A stretch of 64,000 bases of DNA from Candidatus Nitrospira nitrosa (GTDB lineage Bacteria > Nitrospirota > Nitrospiria > Nitrospirales > Nitrospiraceae). The notes below the pieces were generated by a model. It was not told where the DNA came from, did not search any database, and saw only the letters and a program-made list of their open reading frames with translations. The number at the start of each line of letters is the position of its first letter. The first letter of the stretch is position 1. The stretch lies in assembly GCF_001458735.1 (NCBI RefSeq), contig NZ_CZQA01000001.1, forward strand, positions 1,674,001-1,738,000, written 5' to 3'. The position numbers were made by a program, and so were the translations under genes. Shown here one piece after another: positions 44,419 through 53,922 of the stretch.

Positions 44419-45528
44419 ATGAGTCCTCTGGTCAAAGTTCAGTCGCTTCTCACAAAACCGTTCATGCCGGCTGTGTTTTTCCTCTCCGGCGTGACGTACG
44501 ATACGCTGACGCTCACGCGGATAGACCGGCTTCAAGATAACCTCATCCTCCTGCTGTATCTTGCCATGCTTGGGGCCTTGATTGTGATGACAGGACGACT
44601 CGGGATCGAGTCTCCGCCGGATCCTGAACAGCTTGCGGCATCCTCACCCTTCATGCGCTGGGTGTTGGAGAGCCGTCCGTACTATCCTATGGCCAGTCAG
44701 TTTCTATTAGGCAGCCTCTTCAGTGCCTATACGATTTTTTATTCGCGAAGCGCCACCTTCTCCGGTACCGCAGTGTTCTTTGCCCTGCTGATCCTGCTCT
44801 TGGTGGCCAATGAGTTCTTGCGTGACCGACTCTCGAATCTTCGATTACTCATCAGCCTCTATGCGGTGGTCTGCTTTGCGTTCTTCACGTTCTTCTTGCC
44901 CGTGATCACCGGCTATATGAATGCGATAGTTTTCGCAATCGGGGCTCTGCTGAGCGTCGCGGTGATCTTACGCGTGGCTCAGTTGATCTATCGAAACAAT
45001 CCAGACCGATCACGAGAGGAGGGCATCGGTGTCACTGTTCCCGCTGCGGCGTTGATCGGGATTCTGGTCGGGTTTTATTTTTTGAATTGGATTCCTCCCG
45101 TACCGCTCTCGCTGAAGTTCGGAGGGATCTATCATGACGTCAAGCGACCCGGAGCCCAATTCGAATTGGCGTTTGAAAGACAGTGGTATGAGTTCTGGAA
45201 ACAATCAGATACCACGTTTCCCTCCAATACCCCGATCTATTGCTTCACGGCTGTGTTTGCTCCCGTCGATCTCAATACCACAATTCATCATCACTGGTAC
45301 TATCGTGCTAATAGTAACCGGTCTTTTTCACATGCAGACAAAATTCCACTCAAAATATCCGGTGGTCGAGAGGGAGGCTACCGTGCATACAGTTTCAAGC
45401 AGGGCCTGGATGTTGGTGAGTGGCGTGTGGATGTCGAAGCCAAAGACGGACGCATTCTCGGGCGCGTATATGTGGATGTGGTTGACCAAGGCGATGCACA
45501 ACCGACGCTGGCGACCATCTCCTATTGA
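44419..45528 (+). CDS. DUF2914 membrane protein
   Basis: 369 aa with about seven N-terminal hydrophobic segments (1-225) and a C-terminal DUF2914 domain (about 260-360): IHHHWYYRANSNRSFSHADK and GEWRVDVEAKDGRILGRVY, both family-typical. DUF2914 is thought to be an envelope-facing domain of unknown role. Start ATG 44419 has no strong ribosome-binding site. Confidence 0.85.
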   Translation: MSPLVKVQSLLTKPFMPAVFFLSGVTYDTLTLTRIDRLQDNLILLLYLAMLGALIVMTGRLGIESPPDPEQLAASSPFMRWVLESRPYYPMASQFLLGSLFSAYTIFYSRSATFSGTAVFFALLILLLVANEFLRDRLSNLRLLISLYAVVCFAFFTFFLPVITGYMNAIVFAIGALLSVAVILRVAQLIYRNNPDRSREEGIGVTVPAAALIGILVGFYFLNWIPPVPLSLKFGGIYHDVKRPGAQFELAFERQWYEFWKQSDTTFPSNTPIYCFTAVFAPVDLNTTIHHHWYYRANSNRSFSHADKIPLKISGGREGGYRAYSFKQGLDVGEWRVDVEAKDGRILGRVYVDVVDQGDAQPTLATISY

Positions 45529-45537
45529 GGTGGTGTC

Positions 45538-45879
45538 ATGAAACGCCTCCGCGATTTGCAGCTACTCGAAGAACCGAGAAGCGGAGGGGCGAGAAGTTCA
45601 ACGAGGAGACCACGTTGTCTCTATTCCCGAACCTTTCTGAACAAAGACGAAGAGGTGAGGATTCAGGAAAGGCAGATCAGGTCTCTGCCGATAGAAGTGC
45701 TCCGAGTCGTCGGCAATGCTATCCTGCTTGAGCACACAACTCGACTTGGTAGCCGCCAGGCGGTTGCTGGCGTGGAACGCATGCTGATAGGCATGAAAAT
45801 CGCCAACTATCGGAAGGTTTCCCTCAGTCTCCCCTCGAGCCCATCGCGACAAAGACGTCCCTGGGTTTATTCCCGCTGA
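45538..45879 (+). CDS. Doubtful ORF downstream of DUF2914
   Basis: 113 codons from an ATG with GAGGTGG nearby, 10 nt after the DUF2914 stop. The product is basic, low in hydrophobic core and unlike any family I know. An opposite-strand frame (45598-46101) is open across the same DNA. The region may be a decayed gene or non-coding; I list it only because the ribosome-binding site and spacing are good. Confidence 0.3.
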   Translation: MKRLRDLQLLEEPRSGGARSSTRRPRCLYSRTFLNKDEEVRIQERQIRSLPIEVLRVVGNAILLEHTTRLGSRQAVAGVERMLIGMKIANYRKVSLSLPSSPSRQRRPWVYSR

Positions 45880-45934
45880 TGCGGGGCTAGTGGTTGAAGT
45901 CTGGTTGCGGGCGATAGTGGGGGAGGGTAAAGTG

Positions 45935-46306
45935 ATGACTGCTATGAGCAAACGGACCTTATCGGCATGTCCCTCGAGCCCCAACTGCGTCTCAACCCAA
46001 GCGACTGATGAGGAGCATGCGATCGCACCGTTCCGGTACGCAAAGGCTCGTGCCGAGGCAAAGGAATTCCTCAAGGTTATAATGGCGACGTTGCCGCGCA
46101 CCAGGTTAGTCGATGAGGACGACTCGTATCTCCACTATGAGTTCACGACCCTCTTGCTCCGCTTCGTGGATGACGTCGAGTTTCTCTTCGACGAAACCAC
46201 CAAGACTATTCACTTCCGTTCTGCTTCCCGCACCGGCTATAGCGATCTTGGTGTGAACCGGAAGCGGATGGAGCAGGTGCGGACATTGGTGTCGGGAAAA
46301 CTCTAG
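45935..46306 (+). CDS. DUF1499 family protein
   Basis: 123 aa from ATG 45935 (GGGAGGG at 45921-45927). The family signature SACPSSPNCVSTQATDEEHAIAP-like N-terminus is clear (CPSSPNCVST), followed by FRYAKARAEAKEFLKVIMA and LHYEFTTLLLRFVDDVEFLFD. The C-terminal block IHFRSASRTGYSDLGVNRKR is also diagnostic. DUF1499 proteins have no established role. No obvious partner gene. Confidence 0.88.
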   Translation: MTAMSKRTLSACPSSPNCVSTQATDEEHAIAPFRYAKARAEAKEFLKVIMATLPRTRLVDEDDSYLHYEFTTLLLRFVDDVEFLFDETTKTIHFRSASRTGYSDLGVNRKRMEQVRTLVSGKL

Positions 46307-46631
46307 TCTGCATTGTTCGTGAAGGATTCTCCTTCCCTCGCAGACGTGTTGTTCTTTAAGTCTTCGATTGGCCGCTTCACCCTTCGTCGACACCAGGTTT
46401 CATAGTTCTCCCGCCATTGAGTAATAGGGTTGTCTGGTCGTAACTAGGAGTTCAACATGAATCAAGCTTCGACCGGTTTGGGACGGCCTGGATCGGGTAC
46501 GTGTGAGATACTGTCAACAGAGAGGTGAAGTACCTGGGGAACTCATGAGTGTATGGAGGTGACGATTCCGCCTACGCAGAACATGCAAAGGTCAGCTTCC
46601 AGAGAGTAAAATAGCAAGCACAGTCATAGGG
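46307..46631. other. Intergenic region with one micro-ORF
   Basis: 325 nt without a supported gene. An ATG at 46457 has a good ribosome-binding site (AGGAG, 7 nt upstream) but reads only 23 codons to a TGA at 46526-46528. It may be a truncated gene or a leader peptide. Confidence 0.35.
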
Positions 46632-46796
46632 TTATGGCTTGGATGTCACGCGACGGGTGTGCTGAAAAATGCACTTAGGGCAGGTGTAATGGATAAACTG
46701 TTTTCCCCCGACCAGTCGTTTGGTCATAAGCACTTTGCACCAGGTGCAAAGGCGATCCGGCAATTCAATTCGAGGTACGTCTGATGTAGAGACCAT
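46632..46796 (-). CDS. Small zinc-ribbon protein
   Basis: 54 aa from ATG 46796 (AGGAAG about 10 nt upstream); the frame is open to 46832. One CxxC pair (LCTWCKVL) and a second (YTCPKCIF) about 25 residues apart would bind one zinc. The C-terminus is basic (HTRRVTSKP), compatible with nucleic-acid binding. No family identified. Confidence 0.6.
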   Translation of the reverse strand: MVSTSDVPRIELPDRLCTWCKVLMTKRLVGGKQFIHYTCPKCIFQHTRRVTSKP

Positions 46797-46966
46797 GCTG
46801 CCTATTCTTCCTGAGCGTCGAGACCTTGTCAACTAATCGATGAAGGCCTTCCTACCGGAGCCAAAATATTCTTTATCATCCCATACGATTAGAAGAAAAC
46901 ATGGTATAGTTCACGCATGACAGGTTCTGTCTTTTCAACCATCTTACAGAAAGGGACCCCCCCTCT

Positions 46967-47407
46967 ATGAGTACCTCGGCTAGTTCCGAGTCCACCATCT
47001 TACCATCCACTGCCCCTGAGGCTGCTGCCCGTCCTATCCAGGATATGGTGGGAAGCGGCAAAGCCTGGGGACTCTGCACTGCTGTTGACCTCCACGACTG
47101 CAATCCTGAGCTTATTCGAGATGCTGAATATATCAAGCGCTATGTGATCGAGCTCTGCGAGCTCATCGAAATGAAACGCTTCGGCGAATGTCAGGTCGTC
47201 GATTTTGGTGATGGACCTGTGGCCGGGTATTCGATGGTGCAGCTGATTTCCACATCCTTGATCAGCGGCCATTTTGCGAACGCCACCAACCACGCCTACC
47301 TCGACATTTTCAGCTGCAAAGGGTATGATCCCACCGTTGTGGAATCGTTCTCAAAAGAGTTTTTCGGTGCCCGTCGTAGTGTTGCGACGGCCACGCTCCG
47401 CTACTAG
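46967..47407 (+). CDS. speD: S-adenosylmethionine decarboxylase (SpeD) family proenzyme
   Basis: Pyruvoyl enzyme family that decarboxylates S-adenosylmethionine for spermidine synthesis. 146 aa. Aligning with Bacillus SpeD, the self-cleavage serine is Ser97 (ISTSLIS), the processing His is His102 and the catalytic Cys is Cys117 (YLDIFSCKG); all three are kept. The residue before the scissile bond is Thr instead of Glu, and the surrounding LISGHFANATNHAYLDIF differs from standard SpeD. No speE is nearby. A neofunctionalised SpeD with another substrate is possible. Confidence 0.75.
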   Translation: MSTSASSESTILPSTAPEAAARPIQDMVGSGKAWGLCTAVDLHDCNPELIRDAEYIKRYVIELCELIEMKRFGECQVVDFGDGPVAGYSMVQLISTSLISGHFANATNHAYLDIFSCKGYDPTVVESFSKEFFGARRSVATATLRY

Positions 47408-47429
47408 ACTCTCATCCGCATTGAGATCG

Positions 47430-47466
47430 CGTCGGGGGCGCAGAGTTGGCGCCCCCGACGTGTTTT
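47430..47466 (+). terminator. Rho-independent terminator after speD
   Basis: CGTCGGGGGCGC and GCGCCCCCGACG form a perfect 12-bp stem with a 7-nt loop, followed by TGTTTT. It lies 22 nt after the speD stop and separates speD from the SCP2 gene. Confidence 0.92.
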
Positions 47467-47482
47467 ATAAACCCTAATTATC

Positions 47483-47839
47483 ATGGGTATGATTACAGCT
47501 ATGAAAGTCACGACCATCAATGAGGTGCTTCACTCCCTACCCGACAAGCTCGACAAGTATGCTGCGGAGGGTCTCGATGCCGTCTATCAGTTCGATCTCC
47601 AGGGGCATCAAGGTGGGCAGTATCACCTGCTGGTGCAGAATGGGACCTGTGTCGTGAAAGACGGCGTTCATGCTGATCCCCACGTGACCTTGTCGATGAC
47701 CGGTGAGGACTGCATCAGGGTTCTGAATGGACAATTAAGCGGAATGATGCTGGCCATGTCAGGTCGGTTGCAAGTCGCCGGGGATGTTGGACTGGCCATG
47801 CAGCTGAAATCCCTGTTCCCCAACATCACTGAGGATTGA
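47483..47839 (+). CDS. SCP2 sterol-binding-domain protein
   Basis: A 118-aa SCP2/PF02036-like domain protein (ATG 47501 is an alternative start): AVYQFDLQGHQGGQYHLLVQ, ADPHVTLSMTGEDCIRVLNG and SGMMLAMSGRLQVAGDVGLA are family-typical. In bacteria such proteins bind lipids or acyl chains; several act beside ubiquinone or lipid pathways. It is convergent with the RND operon. Confidence 0.88.
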   Translation: MGMITAMKVTTINEVLHSLPDKLDKYAAEGLDAVYQFDLQGHQGGQYHLLVQNGTCVVKDGVHADPHVTLSMTGEDCIRVLNGQLSGMMLAMSGRLQVAGDVGLAMQLKSLFPNITED

Positions 47840-47844
47840 TGTCG

Positions 47845-50800
47845 CTACTCCGGCGTCGCCACGGCAGTTGGCGTCGCTGGTATGGAATGGTCCCGCTCTG
47901 CTTCCAGATTTCTCGGCACCCACTCTTCTAAAATCATATACAGCGTTGGGATGAGAAAGATGGTGAGTAAGGTGGAGACACTCAGGCCTCCCACCACTGC
48001 TCGTGCAAGGGGTGCGTTCGTTTCCCCGCCGGTTCCCAGCCCGATTGCCATGGGCAGGAGCCCAAAGATCGTTGCCAGTGAGGTCATGAGAATCGGTCGC
48101 AACCTCGTGCGGGCGGCGGCCACCACGGCGTTCTGTAGGAGCGCCCCTCGGCGTCGTAACACGTTGGTGTAATCGACCAGTAACACGCCGTTCGAGACAA
48201 CAATCCCAAACATCATGATGATGCCCATCAGCGATGCGGTTGAAAGCGTCGTGTTGGTAAGGAACAGGATCAAGATGACGCCAGGGAAGCCCATGGGCAC
48301 TGAAAACATGATGATGAACGGATCGATGAGCGATTTAAATTGAGCGGCCATCACCATGTAGACCAGTAGGAGTGCCAGTATGATTGCGAACTGCATCCCC
48401 TGAAAAGTTTCACGCTGTTGTTGAATTTGCCCGGCCAGCTTGATGCTGAATCCTGCCGGCAGCTGAAGTCCTGAAAAGGCTGACTCCAGATCGTCGGCAA
48501 TCTCGCCGAGTGTGCGAGTAGTGGGATTGGCAGTCAGGTGAATCACACGCTGGAAATATTTGCGATCGATTTTGACCGGGCCCGCATTCAGTTTGAGCGA
48601 TGCCACATTCTTCAGCAACACGGGGTCGCCGGTTTTGCTCGTGAGGAGGATGTTTTCCAGATCGGAGAGATTGGCGCGGTGCTCTTCGGCTAACCAGGCA
48701 CTGATGAAATACTCGTTTCCGTTGTATGGGTCTGTGTAGATAATGGGGTCGGTTTGGCCATTCCCGTTCAAGGAAAAGAGTACGGTATTGGCCACATCCG
48801 CCTCACTGATACCGAGGAGTGCGGCTTTTTCTCGATCGACCGTGACATTGATTTCCGGGTAGTTTTCTTCCCGGCTGGGTTCGATATCGGCCAGACCGGG
48901 AGTCCGCTCCATGATCTCCTTGACCCGCGCGATGACCTCCCGTGCTTTGTCAAAATCATACCCATAAATTTCGACATCGACGGCTTTTTGTGACCCAAAG
49001 CTAGTGACGCGTTTGACGATCCCCCCAGGGTCGAAATACATCGAGACACCGGGAAACAGTTTCACGATCTTTGGGCGGACGTCATTCAAGATGTCGACTT
49101 GGCTCCTAGTCCGTTTTTCCGGTGAGACCAAATACACTTGAATCGATGAGGTATGAGGCCCGGTATTGGGGTTAAACAGTGACGAACGGCCCTGAGACAA
49201 GATGCCGGTACTGGAGACAATGGTTTCCAGTTCATTCGAAGGGATGACCGTACGAAGGACCCGCTCGACTTCCGTGACTTGCTGCTCGGTCCGTTCCACT
49301 CGTTGGCCGACCGGAGCCCGCAGGACGATGCGGAACTGACTCTCATCGGACACAGGCAGGAATTCCGTCCCGATCAGGGGAATCAAGGTGAGTGAGCCCA
49401 GAAAGATCAGCAGAACCGCGAGGATGAAGATACGGCGGTGCCCGAGTACCCACCGCAAGGAATCTTCGTAACTCCTATCGATCGAGTCATAGCGGTGGCG
49501 GCTCCATTCCATGAGTGCAACCAGCCAGCCTGGCATCGTTCGATGGGCTTCTTGTTCAGGACGGAGGAATTTGTAGCAGAGAGCAGGTGTGACGGTGCGG
49601 GAGACCAAGAATGATGTAAAGAGCGCGATCGCAATGGTGACCGTCAAGGGAATCAGCAATAGGCGTGCGATACCGACAACGAAAAACATGGGGAGAAAGA
49701 CCACCACGGTCGTCACAGTCGATGCCAAAATCGGCATGGCCACTTCTCGGGCGGCATTGAGGATACTGTCCCACCGGCTGGGGTTGGTATTGAGGTGCCG
49801 TTGGATATTTTCCAGTTCCACGATGGAGTCATCGACGAGTCGACCGATGCCGAGAGCAAGTCCTCCAAGCGTGAAGACGTTCAAGGTTTGTCCTGTGAAA
49901 TAGAGCACGATGAAGGTGACCAGCATGGAGAGAGGAATGGCGACGGAGACGATCAGGGTGCTCGTCAGGTTGCGCAGAAAGATGAAAATCACTGCTGCGG
50001 CCAATAATGAGCCGTGAAGGGCTTGTTCGACGAGATTGCGGATGGACTGGCGTATATAGAGCGATTGGTCAAACGAAATGGTGAGATTCACTCCCTCCGG
50101 GACTCCAAGTATCTTGGGTATGGCTGCACGTAGGGCATCCACAACTTCGACCGTATTGGCGATCGGTTGTTTGTTCACACGAAGGAACACGGATCTGGCC
50201 CCGTCTGCGTGGACGATATTGGTTTGAATATCAGACGAATCGGTCACGGTTCCCACATCACGCACCCGGACTGGGTTGCCTTGCGGATTCACCTTGATGA
50301 TGACGTCTTGGATCGGCTCCACGGTGCGAAATTGATTGTTGGTAAAGACGTTGTAATCAAGATTGCCGGCTTTGACATCGCCGGAGGGGAGAATGACGTT
50401 TGAGGCTTTGACGGATTTCACGACATCGAGAATCGAAAGCCCGCGGGCACTCAGCAACGCAGGGTCGAGATTGATATTGATTTGGCGGATTCTCCCGCCT
50501 TCGACCGTGGCTGCAGCGACATTCGCGATCTGTTCGATTTGCGGGGCGATGGTGTTGTACGCCAGATCGTACAGGGCTCGTTCGTCCAGTTCGTCACTCG
50601 CCACCGACACGATGGAGACGGGGATATTGGACACGTCAAACTTGACGATAAAAGGCTGAAGAATGCCTGGCGGGAGACTATTTAAAATCTGGGTAATACG
50701 CTGCATGACCTCCATCTGCCCAACGTTGATATCGGTCCCCCAGTTGAACCAGATCTGCACAGCTCCAAGGCCCTGTTTGCTGAATGATTCGACATGCTCG

Positions 50801-51030
50801 ACATTGGATGCAGAGCTCACCGCTTTCTCGATCGGGTACACGACACTTTGTTCGATATCGAGTGGAGGGGCTCCTTTATAGATGACGCCGACAAACGCAA
50901 CGGGGACCTGAATTTGGGGGAAAAGATCCACCGGCAAGCGTTGAAGGGCCGTGAACCCCAGCACGACCATCGCGAGCGAGAGCATGAGGATGCCGATACG
51001 ATTGCGCAATGCGAGAAGGGTCAACCACAT
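47845..51030 (-). CDS. RND multidrug-type efflux pump (HAE1/AcrB family)
   Basis: 1061 aa, full length. Starts MWLTLLALRNRIGILMLSLA then LPVDLFPQIQVPVAFVGVIY. The TM4 region reads FTLGGLALGIGRLVDDSIVE LENIQRHL-like, with the two adjacent Asp of the proton relay in place. It is closer to hydrophobe/drug pumps (MdtB/AcrB group) than to metal pumps such as the one at 9010. It is the last gene of a TetR-adaptor-pump operon; no outer-membrane channel is encoded nearby. Substrate unknown. Confidence 0.92.
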   Translation of the reverse strand: MWLTLLALRNRIGILMLSLAMVVLGFTALQRLPVDLFPQIQVPVAFVGVIYKGAPPLDIEQSVVYPIEKAVSSASNVEHVESFSKQGLGAVQIWFNWGTDINVGQMEVMQRITQILNSLPPGILQPFIVKFDVSNIPVSIVSVASDELDERALYDLAYNTIAPQIEQIANVAAATVEGGRIRQININLDPALLSARGLSILDVVKSVKASNVILPSGDVKAGNLDYNVFTNNQFRTVEPIQDVIIKVNPQGNPVRVRDVGTVTDSSDIQTNIVHADGARSVFLRVNKQPIANTVEVVDALRAAIPKILGVPEGVNLTISFDQSLYIRQSIRNLVEQALHGSLLAAAVIFIFLRNLTSTLIVSVAIPLSMLVTFIVLYFTGQTLNVFTLGGLALGIGRLVDDSIVELENIQRHLNTNPSRWDSILNAAREVAMPILASTVTTVVVFLPMFFVVGIARLLLIPLTVTIAIALFTSFLVSRTVTPALCYKFLRPEQEAHRTMPGWLVALMEWSRHRYDSIDRSYEDSLRWVLGHRRIFILAVLLIFLGSLTLIPLIGTEFLPVSDESQFRIVLRAPVGQRVERTEQQVTEVERVLRTVIPSNELETIVSSTGILSQGRSSLFNPNTGPHTSSIQVYLVSPEKRTRSQVDILNDVRPKIVKLFPGVSMYFDPGGIVKRVTSFGSQKAVDVEIYGYDFDKAREVIARVKEIMERTPGLADIEPSREENYPEINVTVDREKAALLGISEADVANTVLFSLNGNGQTDPIIYTDPYNGNEYFISAWLAEEHRANLSDLENILLTSKTGDPVLLKNVASLKLNAGPVKIDRKYFQRVIHLTANPTTRTLGEIADDLESAFSGLQLPAGFSIKLAGQIQQQRETFQGMQFAIILALLLVYMVMAAQFKSLIDPFIIMFSVPMGFPGVILILFLTNTTLSTASLMGIIMMFGIVVSNGVLLVDYTNVLRRRGALLQNAVVAAARTRLRPILMTSLATIFGLLPMAIGLGTGGETNAPLARAVVGGLSVSTLLTIFLIPTLYMILEEWVPRNLEAERDHSIPATPTAVATPE

Positions 51031-51119
51031 ATAGATTGATGAAAGGTGTAGGGATAGACGTCAGCGACCGAGTCATGAAGGGCAAATAGCAATCGTGTCA
51101 CCCCGTTGCGTTTCACGTT

Positions 51120-52307
51120 TTACATCTCACTTTTCACTGCATCCAATGGTTGGGTTTGCACCGGTCTTCCGTCGTGTACCAAGTCTTTACCAGATACGAT
51201 GACCGATTCATTGCCTGTCAACCCCTTGGTGATCTCAATGCGATTGCGGCTGCGTGCTCCGACCTCAACTTCGACGCGTCGGGCTTTCCCGTCTCGAACC
51301 ACATAGACGTATTGGGTTTCTTCCAGCCGGCTCACGGCATCGATGGGGATCTGTAAGGCTTGGCGGTGGGTTCCCACCAGGACTTCGACTCGAGCAAACA
51401 TGCCTCCTTTGAGCCGCCGGTCACCGTTCGGGAGATCGACCTCTACGGTCATGGTACGGGTTGCGCGATTCAAGGCTTGGACAATGCGCGTCACCGTTCC
51501 TTCGAAGACATGGTCTGGATAGGCTTCCGCGCGAAGCTCAGCCTTTTGTCCAACTTGCACGAGCGGGATATCTCGTTCAACGACCTCAATCAACACGCGG
51601 ACGGTATTGATATCATGGAGACTCATGATGCCCCGCGACATCGTGGACGTGCTCGCGGTTGCGCTGCTGACATACGCACCGGTATCAAGATTCCGTTCCG
51701 CAACATAGCCCTCAAAGGGGGCTCGGATGTACGAGTAGGTCAAGTTTCTCTCCGACTGGGCCAGTGCAACCTCCATTTGATTGACTTGGGCTTGGAGTGA
51801 ATCTTGTGCGGCCCTGGCGGCATCCAGGTTGACCTGAGCATTATCCAAATCCTGCTGAGACACGAATTGGTCTTTGATGAGAGTCTGCATACGATCGAAC
51901 GTCAGCTTGGCGTTACGAAGGACGGCATCCTGTTGTGCGACTTTTGCCTTAGCGGCCGAAAGGTTGGCTTTGGCTTGGTTCACGGCATGGTGATAGTCCG
52001 TATGGTCAATTTCAACGAGTAACTGGTTGGTTTTAACAAAATCACCTTTATCGACATGCAGCATGGCGATATACCCGTCAACCCGGGAGAAAATGTTGAC
52101 GACCTGATAGGGGGAGATATCCGCTGTATAGGCTAAGCGAATGTCGATGTCTGCCCGAATCGGTGGTGCAATCCCTACCGTGACCACACGCGCTCTCACT
52201 GTGTCAGTTTTGGCACCGGTGGTGAGGCGCAGGACCACCAGACCAATGACTGCCAGAACAACGATCATGCCTAGAGCGATCAACGGATGACGAGCAAGTC
52301 GGCGCAT
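51120..52307 (-). CDS. RND periplasmic adaptor (membrane-fusion protein)
   Basis: 395 aa. A signal-anchor helix (LIALGMIVVLAVIGLVVL) is followed by the MFP domains: barrel-sandwich half with VVNIFSRVDGYIAMLHVDKG, a long coiled-coil hairpin (about 100-190), the second half YIRAPFEGYVAERNLDTGAY and a beta barrel with MFARVEVLVGTHRQALQIPI. It lacks a lipobox, so it is probably membrane-anchored. 31 nt after the tetR gene and about 90 nt before the pump gene. Confidence 0.92.
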   Translation of the reverse strand: MRRLARHPLIALGMIVVLAVIGLVVLRLTTGAKTDTVRARVVTVGIAPPIRADIDIRLAYTADISPYQVVNIFSRVDGYIAMLHVDKGDFVKTNQLLVEIDHTDYHHAVNQAKANLSAAKAKVAQQDAVLRNAKLTFDRMQTLIKDQFVSQQDLDNAQVNLDAARAAQDSLQAQVNQMEVALAQSERNLTYSYIRAPFEGYVAERNLDTGAYVSSATASTSTMSRGIMSLHDINTVRVLIEVVERDIPLVQVGQKAELRAEAYPDHVFEGTVTRIVQALNRATRTMTVEVDLPNGDRRLKGGMFARVEVLVGTHRQALQIPIDAVSRLEETQYVYVVRDGKARRVEVEVGARSRNRIEITKGLTGNESVIVSGKDLVHDGRPVQTQPLDAVKSEM

Positions 52308-52337
52308 ATCAGGATTGGATCATGATGGGTTGAGTCA

Positions 52338-52961
52338 TTACCGAATGAGGCCGTTGAGGAACAGGGAGACATATTCCTCTACGGTCGCCTCATGAGTCAG
52401 ATGCATGGGTAAACCCAGAATGTCATGGAGCAATCCATGATGGACCATGATACCGAAAAAAGCTCTCGCCGCAAGCACTGGATCCACTGGGCGGTAGGCA
52501 CCCTCATTGATACGTTGTCGGATATAGCCCGCAAGGAGATCATGAAATACTCGATACTGTTGTTGAAAAAACATATCCGACATCGCATGACCTTCTAACG
52601 CACTGAACAGGAGTAGCCGAAATAATATCGGGTCTGCTCCCTTTCTGATTCGATAGCCGGCAAGCAACATGAAGAGTCGCCTATCGTCTCGCTTCGCGGC
52701 AGCCTCTTCAACCGATTCCTGTAGTCCGGTGTAATCGGTTTTCTCAGAAAGGATGGCCGAGTACAGTGCGTGCTTGGTAGGGAAGTGCTTAAAAAGCAGT
52801 GCCTCGCTGACACCTGCTGCCAGCGCGATTTGTTTTGTTGTGGTCCCGCTAAAACCGTTCGTCGCAAAGAGTGATGCTGCTGCGCTGATCAAGCTCGCCT
52901 GCCGTTGATGACCTGGCGTCCTCGCTGGTTGCCGGCGAGCCGGTTTGACAACGTTGTTCAT
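52338..52961 (-). CDS. TetR-family repressor of the RND operon
   Basis: 207 aa from ATG 52961. The helix-turn-helix domain is at about residues 20-65 (LISAAASLFATNGFSGTTTK, QIALAAGVSEALLFKHFPTK), with a helical ligand-binding domain after it. A frame extension to 53021 exists, but a perfect palindrome lies immediately upstream of ATG 52961, which fits an operator rather than coding sequence. It is the first gene of the operon and probably represses both itself and the efflux genes until an inducer binds. Confidence 0.9.
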   Translation of the reverse strand: MNNVVKPARRQPARTPGHQRQASLISAAASLFATNGFSGTTTKQIALAAGVSEALLFKHFPTKHALYSAILSEKTDYTGLQESVEEAAAKRDDRRLFMLLAGYRIRKGADPILFRLLLFSALEGHAMSDMFFQQQYRVFHDLLAGYIRQRINEGAYRPVDPVLAARAFFGIMVHHGLLHDILGLPMHLTHEATVEEYVSLFLNGLIR

Positions 52962-52965
52962 GGCA

Positions 52966-52983
52966 GGTGAGTAAGCACTCACC
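52966..52983. promoter_or_regulatory. Palindromic TetR-type operator
   Basis: GGTGAGT-AAGC-ACTCACC, a perfect 7-bp inverted repeat with a 4-bp spacer, centred about 14 nt upstream of the tetR ATG on the minus strand. Its TGAGTnnnnACTCA core resembles AcrR/TetR operators. Autoregulation is inferred. Confidence 0.75.
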
Positions 52984-53132
52984 AAGGTAGCACGTCGTTT
53001 GATTGAAAGGCAAGATTTCATCAGAACTTGGTATCACTGGTATTGAAAGGGCTGATCAGCTCGCGATGACCATCTCGCGAACGGGATGGTCATCGCAGAG
53101 GGGTTGAAGACCAATTGAAGGAAACGAATCGA

Positions 53133-53516
53133 CTACGCTTGGCCGACTGAATGGGTGTGAAGAAATGACCGCAGTCTCTCGCCATCAGAGAGGCTGAGGT
53201 CATTGAATACGACACCAAATAAGGAGCCGCTACTCCAAACGACCGTCGACTCCAGAATGGATAAAGGCTCATCCCGATCGGAAAGATACAAGAACAATGT
53301 CAGCTCCATGCCCACCGGGACACGAATATCACCACGAAGACCGAGGCCACTTTCCGAGAGGTCCACTATGGTCCCGTCTCCAATGAGCACATCCTCACCA
53401 GACACTCCCGAGTACATGAGCCCAAAAGAGACGCTCTTTCTTGATGCTCTGCGGCGCTCAATTGAGTGGTGGGATTGATGTGGTTTAAATCGGGCCGTTC
53501 CCCTTGCCTGTCTCAT
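53133..53516 (-). CDS. PilZ-domain protein
   Basis: A 127-aa single-domain protein. The c-di-GMP motifs are RxxxR (ERRRASRKSV, about residues 20-28) and DxSxxG (DLSESGLGL, about 51-59). The rest is a beta barrel ending in an amphipathic helix. It is expected to bind cyclic di-GMP in the cytoplasm. One of four PilZ genes in 53-62 kb. Confidence 0.88.
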   Translation of the reverse strand: MRQARGTARFKPHQSHHSIERRRASRKSVSFGLMYSGVSGEDVLIGDGTIVDLSESGLGLRGDIRVPVGMELTLFLYLSDRDEPLSILESTVVWSSGSLFGVVFNDLSLSDGERLRSFLHTHSVGQA

Positions 53517-53922
53517 GGATGTCCCTCCTGATTGATTCGATAACCGTAGCTCATTGCCGTGCTCCCTCCCGATTCTGTTCCTCCTTCCTTGAGTGTCTAA
53601 GACAAGTTTCCGCTTTCCGCCAGGTCATCCGTTTGCCTATTTGTTGCAGATCTCATCGGTTTTGGAAGGCTACTGTCAGGTTCAAGGCTAGCGTGGTAAG
53701 GCATCTTTGCCCTCCCTCTTATGTGGGGGGAAGAACCCATCCAGAGGTTGGGGCATCAGCGGTATGTGAAAGGTCGTGAGGTATCTCAACCCGTTACAGG
53801 AGTGAACTCAGTCAGGAACAGTCTTATTCCTGCTGAGCCGAGGGCTGACTAACGAAAATCTCAGATTTTCAGGTTAAAGGAACACGGCGTAAGGGATGGT
53901 TGGCCACTGTACCTGAGAGAGG
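53517..53922. other. Intergenic region between two PilZ genes
   Basis: About 400 nt. Only unsupported short frames (for example 53504-53779 on the plus strand) are present; no repeat or terminator stands out. Confidence 0.5.

Noticed and set aside
45598-46101. 167-codon minus-strand frame opposite the DUF1499 region
   Set aside because: It overlaps the well-supported DUF1499 gene and has no family character.
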